Translations under genes and position numbers: made by a program
Shown here: one piece after another, positions 26,574-35,841 of the stretch
Position numbering within the stretch: position 1 is the first letter of the stretch
Layout: the number at the start of each line of letters is the position of its first letter
DNA from: an uncultured Megasphaera sp.
GTDB taxonomy: Bacteria > Bacillota > Negativicutes > Veillonellales > Megasphaeraceae
Length of the DNA stretch: 64,000 nucleotides
NCBI GenBank assembly: GCA_900540735.1
Contig: UQHB01000001.1
Location: 1 to 64,000 of the forward strand
Direction of reading: 5' to 3'
The notes under the pieces: generated by a model
Seen by the model: only the letters and a program-made list of their open reading frames with translations
What the model was told of the DNA's origin: nothing
Database searches by the model: none

Positions 26574-27809
26574 TCATTCGCCTTGTGTTAATACCAGTCC
26601 CGGTTCAGCCCCTTTGGTGACGCAGTCTGCATTGACGATACATTTCTGTACGTCATGACGGCTCGGTACATCGAACATGACATCGAGCATAATGCGTTCA
26701 ATGATAGAACGCAAGCCACGAGCACCGGTATTGCGACGAAGTGCTTCTTTAGCAATTGCTTTCAGCGCATCGTCTGTAAATTCCAGGTCTACATGGTCCA
26801 TGTCGAGCATCTTCTGATACTGTTTGACCAGGGCATTTTTCGGCTCTGTCAAAATGTGTACCATTGCTTCTTCGTCTAAAGGATTGAGCGTAACTAATAC
26901 AGGCAGACGACCGATTAATTCTGGGATTAAGCCGAATTTCTGTAAGTCTGTAGGCGTAATTTCCTTGAGGAGTGTTTCCATAGACTTTTCCGTTTTGGAA
27001 TGAATATCTGCACCAAAGCCCAAGTTTTTATCAGTCGTACGATTTAAAATCGTCTTATCAATGCCGTCAAAGGCACCGCCGCAAATGAAAAGGATATTCG
27101 TCGTATCGATTTGCAGCATTTCCTGATGAGGATGTTTCCGGCCCCCTTGAGGCGGTACACCGGCTACAGTCCCTTCGAGGATTTTTAATAACGCTTGCTG
27201 TACGCCTTCGCCTGATACGTCACGTGTAATGGACGGATTTTCCGATTTCCGGGCAATCTTATCGATTTCGTCAATATAGATAATACCCCGTTCGGCTTTG
27301 GCAATGTCATAGTCTGCTGCTTGAATCAATTTCAGCAAGCAGTTTTCTACGTCTTCGCCAACATAGCCCGCTTCTGTCAGGCTCGTCGCATCAGCAATGG
27401 CAAAGGGAACATCGAGAAGCCGTGCCAGCGTTTGAGCCAGCAAGGTCTTCCCGCTCCCTGTAGGGCCAACCATAATGATGTTGGATTTTTGGAGTTCTAC
27501 GTCTTCGACAACGCTGTTGGTTTGCAAGCGTTTGTAGTGGTTGTACACAGCAACGGACAAAGTCTTTTTCGCTGCGTCCTGACCAATGACGTATTCATCC
27601 AACGTTTCTTTAATCTGGTGCGGTGTAGGCAGCTCTTTCAGTTGGAAGTCAGAAGAAGGTTCTTCTTTTGTTTCTTCTTCCAAGATGTGCTGGGCCACGG
27701 TGACGCATTCATCGCAAATGTATACGCCAGGTCCGGCAATGAGCTTTTTAACTTCACTCTGGGGCCGGCCGCAAAAACTGCATCTTGGTTCATCATTCTT
27801 ATCTTTCAA
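26574..27809 (-). CDS. clpX: ATP-dependent Clp protease ATP-binding subunit ClpX
   Basis: 411 residues. The N-terminal zinc-binding domain has C10, C13, C32 and C35 (CSFCGRP...CDECV). The AAA+ domain holds Walker A GPTGSGKT (115-122) and Walker B IIYIDEIDK. The IGL-type ClpP docking loop reads LGFGADIH, with FG rather than the classical IGF. Start is TTG at 27809 with AGGAGG 8 nt before. It unfolds tagged proteins for ClpP, encoded 25 nt upstream. Confidence 0.98.
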   Translation of the reverse strand: MKDKNDEPRCSFCGRPQSEVKKLIAGPGVYICDECVTVAQHILEEETKEEPSSDFQLKELPTPHQIKETLDEYVIGQDAAKKTLSVAVYNHYKRLQTNSVVEDVELQKSNIIMVGPTGSGKTLLAQTLARLLDVPFAIADATSLTEAGYVGEDVENCLLKLIQAADYDIAKAERGIIYIDEIDKIARKSENPSITRDVSGEGVQQALLKILEGTVAGVPPQGGRKHPHQEMLQIDTTNILFICGGAFDGIDKTILNRTTDKNLGFGADIHSKTEKSMETLLKEITPTDLQKFGLIPELIGRLPVLVTLNPLDEEAMVHILTEPKNALVKQYQKMLDMDHVDLEFTDDALKAIAKEALRRNTGARGLRSIIERIMLDVMFDVPSRHDVQKCIVNADCVTKGAEPGLVLTQGE

Positions 27810-27834
27810 TGGGTCTTCCTCCTGTGCTTCCTAA

Positions 27835-28431
27835 TTATTTTGCCGCATCACTAGGACGAGAGAGGATTTCATCGATTAAGCCGTATGCTTTAGCATCTTG
27901 TGCTGTCATGAAATTATCCCGTTCTGTATCGTTTTTAATCACGTCCAAAGGCTGTCCTGTATGTTTCGCCAAGATGCCATTTAATTCTTCGCGCATGCGG
28001 AGAATTTCACGGGCGTGAATTTCGATTTCCGTTGCCTGGCCTTGGACACCGCCTAAAGGCTGGTGAATCATGACCTGAGAATGAGGTAGGGCAAACCGTT
28101 TCCCTTTCGTTCCAGCCGTGAGGAGGACGGAAGCCATGCTGGCAGCAGAGCCAACGCAAATGGTCGAAACGTCTGGTTTAATGTACTGCATCGTATCATA
28201 AATAGCCATACCGGCAGTAACGACACCACCGGGGCTATTGATGTATAAGTGAATATCTTTGTCCGGATTATCTGCTTCGAGGAAGAGTAACTGGGCAATG
28301 ATACTATTGGCAACACCATCATCGATGGGGCCGCCTAAAAAGACAATACGGTCCTTGAGCAAACGGGAATAAATATCATAACTCCGTTCACCGCGCGTCG
28401 TCTGTTCGACAACAATAGGAACATATGGCAT
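27835..28431 (-). CDS. clpP: ATP-dependent Clp protease proteolytic subunit
   Basis: 198 residues. Catalytic triad Ser98 (GSAASMAS), His123 (QVMIHQPLGG) and Asp172 (NDTERDNF) are all present. It forms the tetradecameric chamber with ClpX. ATG at 28431 is preferred: GGAGG lies 8 nt upstream, whereas the in-frame GTG at 28440 overlaps that site. Starts 18 nt after tig. Confidence 0.98.
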   Translation of the reverse strand: MPYVPIVVEQTTRGERSYDIYSRLLKDRIVFLGGPIDDGVANSIIAQLLFLEADNPDKDIHLYINSPGGVVTAGMAIYDTMQYIKPDVSTICVGSAASMASVLLTAGTKGKRFALPHSQVMIHQPLGGVQGQATEIEIHAREILRMREELNGILAKHTGQPLDVIKNDTERDNFMTAQDAKAYGLIDEILSRPSDAAK

Positions 28432-28449
28432 AACTAACACCTCCGGATT

Positions 28450-29811
28450 TTACGCTTCCGGTTTTTCTTCAGCCTTTTCTGCTGCTTCTTTTTCGTCAGC
28501 AGCTTTTGCTACTTCATCAGCCGGGTCGATAGCATTGCTCAAAATGAAGCTTGCTGCTTTTTTACGGCCAACGGACTGAATCAACATCGGAACGCGTCCT
28601 TCTTTTGTAATAATCTTATATACTTCTTTAGGATCTGCACCGAAGTTCTGTGCCATCGTAATGATTTCAGCCTGGAGATCGATGTCTTTGACTTCGATGT
28701 TTTCAGCTTTTGCGATAGCTTCGAGTACTAAGTCCATTTTTACGTTTTCTTTAGCAGGAGCGGCATACTGTTCTTTCAGTTTGTCTTTGTCCTGGTGCAT
28801 GTATTTGAGGTAATCATCCAAGTTCATGTGCTGTGTTTCGAGCTTCATGGATAATTCTTCGATCATCTGGTCGATTTTTTCGTCGATCATGACCTGCGGA
28901 ATGTCTACTTCCGCACGGTTGACAGCAGTGCTGATGACTTCAGAGTTGAATTTCTGAAGAGCTGCAAGAGAAGCTTTAGAAACGAGGCGTTTCCGAATGT
29001 CTTCTTTGAGCTGATCAATCGTGTCGAATTTGCCTGCTTCTTTAGCGAATTCGTCGTTTAATTCCGGTAATTCGCTGCGTTTTACGTCTTCGATTTTAAC
29101 AGCGAAAACAGCTTCTTTACCAGCTAATTTCTTTTCGAAATAATCTTCCGGGAAAGTAACTTTAACGTCTTTTTCATCGCCAGCTTTTAAGCCGATTAAC
29201 TGGTCTTCAAAGCCAGGGATGAAGCTGCCAGAGCCAATCTGGAGCGGATAGGATTTGCCTTCGCCGCCTTCAAATGCAACACCGTCAACAGTGCCTTTGA
29301 AGTCGATAACAGCAAAGTCGTCTTTTGCGATTTCTGTGCCTTCCGGAGCAATGACGAGTTTAGCGTGCTGTTTCTGGAGGCTAACGAGTTCTTTGGCAAC
29401 GTCTTCGTCTGTTACGTTAACTGTATCTTTAACAACTTTGATACCTTTATATTCACCTAATTTAACTTCCGGTTTTTTCGTAAGCGTTGCTTCGAAAACA
29501 ACGTCTTTGCCTTTTTCATCAGAAATGATGTTGATTTCCGGGTCAGTTACGGGGACGATATTCTTTTCTTTTAAAGCATCGCTGTATGCTTTGTTAGCAA
29601 TAGCTTCAAATACTTCCTGTTTAACAGCATCTTTCCCTAAGAAGCTTTCCAACACCATGCGCGGCACTTTACCTTTACGGAAGCCCGGGATGTTTACGCT
29701 GCTTGCAAGTTGTTTACAAGCAGCAGCGGCTGCTTTAGAAGCTTCTTTAGCAGGAACTTCGATGTGCAGGGTTACTTTGTGTTGGTCTACTTCATTAACT
29801 GTTACGTTCAT
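28450..29811 (-). CDS. tig: Trigger factor
   Basis: 453 residues: an N-terminal ribosome-binding domain with the signature GFRKGKVPR (residues 40-48), a central FKBP-type PPIase domain (about 150-245, DFAVIDFKGTVDGVAFEGG), and a helical C-terminal chaperone domain ending in an Ala/Glu/Lys-rich tail. It binds nascent chains at the exit tunnel. First gene of the protein quality control operon, with its own promoter at 29878-29906. Confidence 0.98.
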   Translation of the reverse strand: MNVTVNEVDQHKVTLHIEVPAKEASKAAAAACKQLASSVNIPGFRKGKVPRMVLESFLGKDAVKQEVFEAIANKAYSDALKEKNIVPVTDPEINIISDEKGKDVVFEATLTKKPEVKLGEYKGIKVVKDTVNVTDEDVAKELVSLQKQHAKLVIAPEGTEIAKDDFAVIDFKGTVDGVAFEGGEGKSYPLQIGSGSFIPGFEDQLIGLKAGDEKDVKVTFPEDYFEKKLAGKEAVFAVKIEDVKRSELPELNDEFAKEAGKFDTIDQLKEDIRKRLVSKASLAALQKFNSEVISTAVNRAEVDIPQVMIDEKIDQMIEELSMKLETQHMNLDDYLKYMHQDKDKLKEQYAAPAKENVKMDLVLEAIAKAENIEVKDIDLQAEIITMAQNFGADPKEVYKIITKEGRVPMLIQSVGRKKAASFILSNAIDPADEVAKAADEKEAAEKAEEKPEA

Positions 29812-29877
29812 TATAAGTATGTCCTCCTTATGGGTCTACGCCCTGAATTATCTCTAAAAAATCATATTACGCTCTAC

Positions 29878-29906
29878 ATCATACCACAACTTTACAATAT
29901 TTACAA
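29878..29906 (-). promoter_or_regulatory. Promoter of the tig operon
   Basis: TTGTAA (29906-29901), 17-nt spacer, TATGAT (29883-29878). I saw no CtsR or CIRCE operator nearby. Confidence 0.7.
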
Positions 29907-29909
29907 TAC

Positions 29910-29938
29910 AAGAAAAACGGCTTCGTATGAAGCCGTTT
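29910..29938 (-). terminator. Terminator of pheST
   Basis: AAACGGCTTC-ATAC-GAAGCCGTTT followed by a T-rich tail on the minus strand, 16 nt after the pheT stop. Confidence 0.9.
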
Positions 29939-29953
29939 CCCCTATTCTTGCGC

Positions 29954-32380
29954 CTAGCGCAATTTGCACTGGTACGACGTTGTCAATTCGTTGATGACTG
30001 CATCGATAACAGGCTGTACGTCTGCATCGGTCAAGGTACCTTCGTCGGAATAGAAGACTAAGGAATAACCAAGGCTCTTGAATCCTTTGGCAACTTGTTT
30101 GCCTTGATACATATCGAAGAGATGAACTGCTTCGAGGTACGGTCCGCCGTTCTTCTGGATAACGGCTAAAATGTCCGCATTCTTCGTATCTTGCGGTACT
30201 TCAAAGGCAAGGTCACGGCTAATAGCCGGGAATTTAGCTACTTTATGGTAATCCGGAATGAGGTTGATGAGCGGCAAGAGTTTCGTCAAGTTGATTTCAA
30301 AGACGAAGACCGGACCGGCTACATCGTAGTTAGCAATAGCTTTCGGGTGGAGTTCGCCTAATTGAGCCAGCACTTCACCGTCTTTGACGTATTTTGCAGC
30401 GACGCCCGGATGGAGCGGTGCATAGTCAGAGACTTCAATGTCAGCGTGAATGCCGAGGTTATCGAGGAGTCCTTCCACAATGCCTTTGACATCATAGAAG
30501 TCGTAGTTTGCAGCTTGGTTCGGCCAATCTGCAGCAACCCGTTTGCCGTATAAGAGACCAGCTACGTGATATTCTTCGTCTGGAAGTTCTGTAATCGGCA
30601 AGGCTTTCGGTAAGTAGACCGGAGCGACTTCGTAAATGCCGACAGACGGATTTTTTACAGCCTGGTTATGAACGAATACTTCCATTAAGGACGGCAAGAG
30701 AATGGTCCGCATGAGCGGGAATTCTTCTGTAATAGGGTTCAAAATGGGAACGGCTTTGTAAACGTCGTCTGTTTTCGGGAATAAGAGTTTTTCTAAAGAC
30801 CCTTCGTTCATGAAGCTGAACGTAACCGTTTCATTGAGGCCGCAGCTAGAAAGGTATGCCGAAATACGTTCGTTAATTTCATGATGGTATCCTTCTTCGC
30901 CTTTGGAGAGGTTACTCCACGGACGAGTGGACGGAATGTTTTCATAGCCATAAATACGTGCTACTTCTTCGGCAATATCCGGCATTTCCGTGCAGTCACC
31001 ACGGTACGACGGGACGACAGCTGTAATCTGGTCGCCGTCTTTTTCGATGCCAAACTGCAAAGTTTCCAAAATGGAAATCATTTTGTCTTCCGCAATGTCT
31101 GTGCCTAAGAAGGCATTGACCTGAGTTGCTGTGAAGGGAATCTTCGTCGTTGCTTGAGGATGAGGATAGACATCGACAATGCCTTGCGCCACATCGCACG
31201 CGCCCATTTGCTGCAGAAGCTGTGCTGTCCGGTCTAAAGAACGAAGGCAGCTGTCTGCATCGAGGCCACGTTCAAAACGGCCAGAAGCTTCGGAGCGCAG
31301 GCCCAACGTACGGCCTGTGTGGCGGATATTCGAGCCTTTGAAGGAAGCGCATTCAAGGATAACTGTCGTCGTATCGGTTGTAACTTCCGAATCAAAACCG
31401 CCCATAATACCGGCAATACACGACGGTCTTTCTTCATCGGCAATGACGAGCATGTTATTCGTCAACGTACGGTCGTTGCCATCGAGAGTTTTAATAGTTT
31501 CGCCTTCGTGTGCGCGGCGAGCGATGAGGTGATGACCGGCAACTTTATCGTAGTCATAAGCATGCAGAGGAATACCGAGTTCAATCATGACGTAGTTCGT
31601 CACGTCGACGACGTTGTTAATAGGACGAACGCCGGATTTACGGAGACGCTGCTGCATCCAGAGAGGCGATTTGCCGATTTTAACGTTGAGCAAGAGACGG
31701 GCAGCATAGCGCGTGCACAGTTCTTCGTCTTCAATGGAGACTTTTACTTTGCCGCTAATGGACGTTTCGCATTCATCGACGGAAATTTCCGGATATCTTG
31801 CTTGTTTGTTGCTAAGTACTGCAAATTCACGGGATAAGCCGACCATAGAGAAGCAGTCTGCCCGGTTCGGTGTCAATTCATATTCGTAGACTACGTCTTT
31901 GGCCTGCAAGTATTCAATAGCATCGATACCAACAGGTGTGTCTGCCGGTAAAATCCAAATGCCATTTCGTTCTTCCGGGAGAAGGACGCTGTCATCAAAG
32001 CCCAGTTCATGAGCCGAGCAGAACATGCCATGCGACGGTACGCCGCGGAGTTTCGATTTTTTAATCTTCACACCGCCAGGGAGGTGTGCGCCGTGGACAG
32101 CTACAGGAACGACCTGACCTTCGCGGACGTTTGTTGCAGCCGTGACGATTTGCAACGTTTCGTCGCCCATATCAACTTGGCAGACGACTAATTTATCAGC
32201 GTCCGGATGTTTTTCGATTTTTAAAATTTTCCCTGTTTTGATCTTGCTAATTTCGTTGCCCCAATATTCCACGTGTTCTACAGGAATACCGGCAATGGTC
32301 AATGTATCGGCAAAATGCTGCAAGTCCTGATTCATGTCGACATCGACATAGTCTTGCATCCATTGTAATGAACTTTTCAT
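29954..32380 (-). CDS. pheT: Phenylalanine-tRNA ligase beta subunit
   Basis: 808 residues, full-length bacterial type: an N-terminal tRNA-binding (OB) domain (residues about 40-150), B3/B4 editing domain, B5 domain, inactive class II-like core and a C-terminal ferredoxin-fold anticodon-binding domain (KVAKFPAISRDLAFEVPQD onward). It works as an alpha2beta2 tetramer with PheS, encoded 15 nt upstream, under one Phe T-box. Confidence 0.98.
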   Translation of the reverse strand: MKSSLQWMQDYVDVDMNQDLQHFADTLTIAGIPVEHVEYWGNEISKIKTGKILKIEKHPDADKLVVCQVDMGDETLQIVTAATNVREGQVVPVAVHGAHLPGGVKIKKSKLRGVPSHGMFCSAHELGFDDSVLLPEERNGIWILPADTPVGIDAIEYLQAKDVVYEYELTPNRADCFSMVGLSREFAVLSNKQARYPEISVDECETSISGKVKVSIEDEELCTRYAARLLLNVKIGKSPLWMQQRLRKSGVRPINNVVDVTNYVMIELGIPLHAYDYDKVAGHHLIARRAHEGETIKTLDGNDRTLTNNMLVIADEERPSCIAGIMGGFDSEVTTDTTTVILECASFKGSNIRHTGRTLGLRSEASGRFERGLDADSCLRSLDRTAQLLQQMGACDVAQGIVDVYPHPQATTKIPFTATQVNAFLGTDIAEDKMISILETLQFGIEKDGDQITAVVPSYRGDCTEMPDIAEEVARIYGYENIPSTRPWSNLSKGEEGYHHEINERISAYLSSCGLNETVTFSFMNEGSLEKLLFPKTDDVYKAVPILNPITEEFPLMRTILLPSLMEVFVHNQAVKNPSVGIYEVAPVYLPKALPITELPDEEYHVAGLLYGKRVAADWPNQAANYDFYDVKGIVEGLLDNLGIHADIEVSDYAPLHPGVAAKYVKDGEVLAQLGELHPKAIANYDVAGPVFVFEINLTKLLPLINLIPDYHKVAKFPAISRDLAFEVPQDTKNADILAVIQKNGGPYLEAVHLFDMYQGKQVAKGFKSLGYSLVFYSDEGTLTDADVQPVIDAVINELTTSYQCKLR

Positions 32381-32395
32381 CTCGTTATGTACCTC

Positions 32396-33421
32396 CTAGA
32401 ATTGTTTCAAGAACCGCATATCGTTTTCGTAGAACAAGCGTAAATCGTCAATGCCGTATTTGAGCATGGCAATGCGTTCAACGCCCATACCAAAGGCAAA
32501 GCCCGAGACGACGTTCGGGTCATAGCCGTTCATGCGCAAGACGTTCGGATTGACCATGCCGCAGCCGAGGATTTCAAGCCAGCCCGTATGGGAGCAAACA
32601 CGGCAGCCTTTCCCACCGCACATGACGCAGGAAATATCGACTTCTGCACTCGGTTCTGTGAAGGGGAAGTAACTAGCACGGAAGCGGACTTTCGTTTCGG
32701 GCCCGAAAATATTCCGTAAGAAGTCTTCGAGCATGCCTTTTAAGTCGGAGAAACGAATGCCTTTGTCGACGATCATACCTTCCATCTGATGGAAAACTGG
32801 CGAGTGCGTTGCATCATAGTCGCAGCGGTATACTTTCCCAGGAGCAATAATTTTAATCGGTTCGTTTGGTTTATGAGACTGGAGCGTCCGTGCCTGCATA
32901 GGCGATGTATGGGTACGGAGCAAAATATTTTCCGTTACATACATGGAGTCCTGCATGTCCCGTGCCGGATGGTCTTCTGGTAAGTTCAAACACTGGAAGT
33001 TGTAGTAATCCGATTCGATATCCGGCCCTTCGACGATAGAAAAGCCCATGTTGAGGAAGGCTTGTTCCATGAGACGGCGCGTAATATGTAAAGGATGTTC
33101 ATGGCCCAACTGAGGTTTACGGCCCGGCAAGGTAATATCTATTTTTTCAGACTGTAATTTCTGGGCTAAGGCTTGTTCTTTCAATTCGTCCATTTTCGTT
33201 TTTAAATGGTCTTCAATGATGCCTCGTGCCGTGTTGACGAGTTGTCCTACTTTGGGGCGTTCTTCTTTTGACAGGGTCTTCAGCTCTTTCATAATCGCTG
33301 TCAGTTCCCCTTTTTTGCCCAAGTATTTAACGCGAATATCTTGGACTTCTTGGAGCGCGCTGGTTTGGGCCAGTTGTGCATCCACAGCGGCCTTGATGGC
33401 TTCAATCTTATCACTAATCAT
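32396..33421 (-). CDS. pheS: Phenylalanine-tRNA ligase alpha subunit
   Basis: 341 residues. An N-terminal coiled coil is followed by the class II catalytic domain: motif 2 region HQMEGMIVDKG, and GFAFGMGVERIAMLKYGIDD as motif 3. A short insert, CVMCGGKGCRVCSHTGWLE, carries four Cys and may bind zinc, as in several Firmicute PheS proteins. It activates Phe and loads tRNA(Phe). The gene lies 20 nt after the T-box terminator; AGGAGG is 11 nt before the ATG. Confidence 0.98.
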   Translation of the reverse strand: MISDKIEAIKAAVDAQLAQTSALQEVQDIRVKYLGKKGELTAIMKELKTLSKEERPKVGQLVNTARGIIEDHLKTKMDELKEQALAQKLQSEKIDITLPGRKPQLGHEHPLHITRRLMEQAFLNMGFSIVEGPDIESDYYNFQCLNLPEDHPARDMQDSMYVTENILLRTHTSPMQARTLQSHKPNEPIKIIAPGKVYRCDYDATHSPVFHQMEGMIVDKGIRFSDLKGMLEDFLRNIFGPETKVRFRASYFPFTEPSAEVDISCVMCGGKGCRVCSHTGWLEILGCGMVNPNVLRMNGYDPNVVSGFAFGMGVERIAMLKYGIDDLRLFYENDMRFLKQF

Positions 33422-33440
33422 GGATTTTCATTCCTCCTAC

Positions 33441-33672
33441 AAATAAAAAATAGACTTCCACCCCGTAAGGGGCGAAAGTCTGATTCGCGGTACCACCCTA
33501 ATTTGTACTCTTCATCCTGTAACGGGAACACCCGTCTTGCCTACTCTCTTCAGCAAGAAGCTCCAAAGTGAACGCAAGAAACGACCGGTTACGCAACTCT
33601 CAGTCTTAGGCTGCCTATTCCTGTTCCGGGGCAAGTTCCTTGCTCTCTTTGTCATTGCCATAGTAAATATAA
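33441..33672 (-). promoter_or_regulatory. T-box leader (Phe specifier) of pheST
   Basis: The conserved T-box AGGGTGGTACCGCG is at 33499-33486, followed by a terminator (GACTTTCGCCCC/GGGGTGGAAGTC with a T run, 33480-33441). Upstream, a long stem I is closed by CAAAG/CTTTG. The likely specifier codon TTC (33572-33570) sits just before the closing strand and is followed by A, as usual. Uncharged tRNA(Phe) should stabilise the antiterminator and turn on pheST. Confidence 0.92.
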
Positions 33673-33679
33673 CAGCTAT

Positions 33680-33708
33680 ATTGTATCAGTATAAAGTTTT
33701 ATTTGCAA
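33680..33708 (-). promoter_or_regulatory. Promoter of the pheST T-box transcript
   Basis: TTGCAA (33708-33703), 17-nt spacer, TACAAT (33685-33680). It lies over the 3' end of the acyl-CoA dehydrogenase gene and gives a start about 33672. Confidence 0.7.
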
Positions 33709-34825
33709 TAACTAAACGCTGAATTTGGTTTGTCCCTTCGTAAATCTGCATGATTTTCGCATCGCGCATGTATTTTTCGACAGGGTATTCTTTGATGTAG
33801 CCGTACCCGCCCATAACCTGCACAGCATCAGTCGTGACTTTCATCGCTACGTCAGACGCATTACATTTAGCAATAGCAGCTTCGCGGCTGAAATCTTTGC
33901 CCTGATCTTTTAACCAGCAAGCACGCTGTACGAGGAGACGAGCACCATCTACAGCCATGGCCATATCGGCAATCATAGCCTGAATCATCTGGAACGACGC
34001 AATGGGCTGGCCGAACTGTTTCCGTACTTTTGCATATTCGCAGCATGCATCAAAGGCAGCTTGGGCAATGCCGACAGATACAGCACCGACGAAAGGACGA
34101 GCTGCGTCGAGAGTGTTCATGGCAATACGGAAGCCTTGACCTTCGCGGCCGAGACGGTCTTCCATAGGTACATAGCAATCCTGGAAAATGAGTTCTGTCG
34201 TGTTCGATGCACGGATACCCATTTTATCTTCTTTTTTACCAATCGTAAAGCCCGGTGTACCTTTTTTTACCATAAAGGCCGTTAAGCCACGGACACCGCC
34301 GCTTTTACGGGTGTTCGCAAAAACCGTAAAGACATCGGCAAGGCCGCCGTTCGTAATGAAGCATTTCGAACCATTGAGAATATAGCCTTTACCGTCTTCT
34401 GTTTTGACAGCTCGTGTAGAAACGGAGCCTGCATCAGAGCCAGTGCCCGGTTCAGTGAGAGCAAATGCGGCGAGCTTGTCTTCTGTAATGATGTCGAAAA
34501 AGCGTTTTTTCTGGTCATCGTTACCAGCTAAAATAACAGGATACGAAGCGAGGGCATTAGCAGCAACAGTCGTCGCAACGCCGGCGCAGCCTTTACCTAA
34601 TTCTTCGTATAACGCAGCAATCGTAACGGCATCGAGGCCGGCACCGCCAAATTCTTCCGGAATGGCAACGCTGAGAAGCCCTTGAGCTGCTAATTTGTCG
34701 AGGAGACCTTCGTGGAGTACGCCGGTTCTATCCATTTCACCAGCATGCGGTTTAATTTCTTTTTCTACTAAATCGCGTACGACTTTGATAATATCCTGCT
34801 GTTCGCTATTATACGCAAAATCCAT
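33686..34825 (-). CDS. Acyl-CoA dehydrogenase
   Basis: 379 residues of the FAD-dependent acyl-CoA dehydrogenase family: an N-terminal helical domain, a middle beta domain (FALTEPGTGSDAGS, FITNGG), and a C-terminal helical domain with RKQFGQPIASFQMIQ and the catalytic Glu in IYEGTNQIQR. It oxidises, or with an electron-bifurcating EtfAB reduces, short-chain acyl-CoA/enoyl-CoA. The chain length and electron partner are not deducible. No etf genes are adjacent. It follows two hotdog thioesterases on the same strand (38-nt gap), suggesting a CoA-thioester role. Confidence 0.94.
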   Translation of the reverse strand: MDFAYNSEQQDIIKVVRDLVEKEIKPHAGEMDRTGVLHEGLLDKLAAQGLLSVAIPEEFGGAGLDAVTIAALYEELGKGCAGVATTVAANALASYPVILAGNDDQKKRFFDIITEDKLAAFALTEPGTGSDAGSVSTRAVKTEDGKGYILNGSKCFITNGGLADVFTVFANTRKSGGVRGLTAFMVKKGTPGFTIGKKEDKMGIRASNTTELIFQDCYVPMEDRLGREGQGFRIAMNTLDAARPFVGAVSVGIAQAAFDACCEYAKVRKQFGQPIASFQMIQAMIADMAMAVDGARLLVQRACWLKDQGKDFSREAAIAKCNASDVAMKVTTDAVQVMGGYGYIKEYPVEKYMRDAKIMQIYEGTNQIQRLVIANKTLY

Positions 34826-34863
34826 TTCTACTAACCAACCTTCCCGCTGAAATTTACAGTATG

Positions 34864-35301
34864 TTAATCTAATTTCCCAATAATGTAAAAGGACGACCGC
34901 CCTTTTACGATAACCTTACCGTCTTTGTCAAAAAATTCACATTCTACAACAATCGTCTTGCCGCCGTGATGCACGACTTGACCGACACCGACAATATCTT
35001 CTTCTGCACGCACTTGGCGGACATAGTTCATATTGATTTCGAGGGTCGTCACGCGATACCCCAAGGTCCGGCTGGCCATCCCCATGAGGGTGTCGCAAAA
35101 GGCTGCTAAGACACCGCCTGAGGCAATGCCGCGGCGATTGCAAAACTGCGGCGCAATGTGAAAGCTTAGGCGTACCCAGCCCGTATCCAAATCTTGGACC
35201 TCAAAGGGGAGCTGTTTAAAATACGGTGTTTGCCGCCGTACACTCTGGCAGACCGCCAGGAGTCGTTCTTTGTTGCTCACTGGCTCTTGTCTTGTATCCA
35301 T
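34864..35301 (-). CDS. PaaI-type hotdog-fold thioesterase
   Basis: 145 residues; hotdog fold with the PaaI pattern CNRRGIASGGVLAAFCDTLMG, where the usual Asp is at DT, and the following strand TTLEINMNYVRQV. Probably hydrolyses acyl-CoA thioesters in the cytoplasm. ATG at 35301 overlaps the stop of the preceding thioesterase gene (TGATG), with GGAGG 7 nt upstream, so the two are translationally coupled and may form a heteromer. Confidence 0.85.
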   Translation of the reverse strand: MDTRQEPVSNKERLLAVCQSVRRQTPYFKQLPFEVQDLDTGWVRLSFHIAPQFCNRRGIASGGVLAAFCDTLMGMASRTLGYRVTTLEINMNYVRQVRAEEDIVGVGQVVHHGGKTIVVECEFFDKDGKVIVKGRSSFYIIGKLD

Positions 35302-35726
35302 CAGCATTCCTCCTCTAGCACAAAGGAGCCGGTCACGTAGAACGTGCCTTTGCCATGGGCTAAATACCGTTTTTGATTGTCGTAGAGGTCACACAAGACA
35401 ACCATCGTCGTCCGGCCATTATGAATGACCTTGGCCCGTGCTTCAATGGTCGTATCCCGAAAGGCAGGGCGCAAATAATTCATCCCTAAATCGAGAGTGA
35501 GTACATCTTTACCAAGGACTGCACAAGCCGCTTCCATAGCCGATGCTGCCTGCGCATAGAGCACACCACCATAGAGTGTGCCGTTTGGATTATCCCAAGT
35601 CGTACCGGCATTATCAAAGACCAGTGTAATGCCGTCTGCATCTGCTTGGACGACTGTAAACTGCATAAACGCATCAAAGGGATTTTCCTGCAGTGCCTTG
35701 TTTAACTGGCGTACTGTCTCATCCAT
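35301..35726 (-). CDS. PaaI-type hotdog-fold thioesterase
   Basis: 141 residues, the same fold as its downstream neighbour but clearly diverged. The active region reads GTLYGGVLYAQAASAMEAAC, with the acidic position at E. The next strand is LTLDLGMNYLRPA. ATG at 35726 is preferred (AGGAG 10 nt upstream). An in-frame start at 35798 would overlap the -35 box of the promoter 35770-35798 and is rejected. First gene of a thioesterase-thioesterase-acyl-CoA dehydrogenase set. Confidence 0.85.
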   Translation of the reverse strand: MDETVRQLNKALQENPFDAFMQFTVVQADADGITLVFDNAGTTWDNPNGTLYGGVLYAQAASAMEAACAVLGKDVLTLDLGMNYLRPAFRDTTIEARAKVIHNGRTTMVVLCDLYDNQKRYLAHGKGTFYVTGSFVLEEEC

Positions 35727-35769
35727 CAGGCCTTCACTCCTCTCGTGCAATGAATGTAAATACTTTATT

Positions 35770-35798
35770 ATTTTACTATATACGTAGTCATTCGTCAA
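35770..35798 (-). promoter_or_regulatory. Promoter of the thioesterase/acyl-CoA dehydrogenase genes
   Basis: TTGACG (35798-35793), 17-nt spacer, TAAAAT (35775-35770). Confidence 0.75.
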
Positions 35799-35811
35799 AC
35801 GAAAGGAACGG

Positions 35812-35841
35812 AAAAAAAGAAGCTGTGCAATGCACAGCTTC
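35812..35841 (-). terminator. Terminator of the small RNA gene
   Basis: GAAGCTGTGC/GCACAGCTTC with a 3-nt loop, followed by seven T's on the minus strand. Confidence 0.92.
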
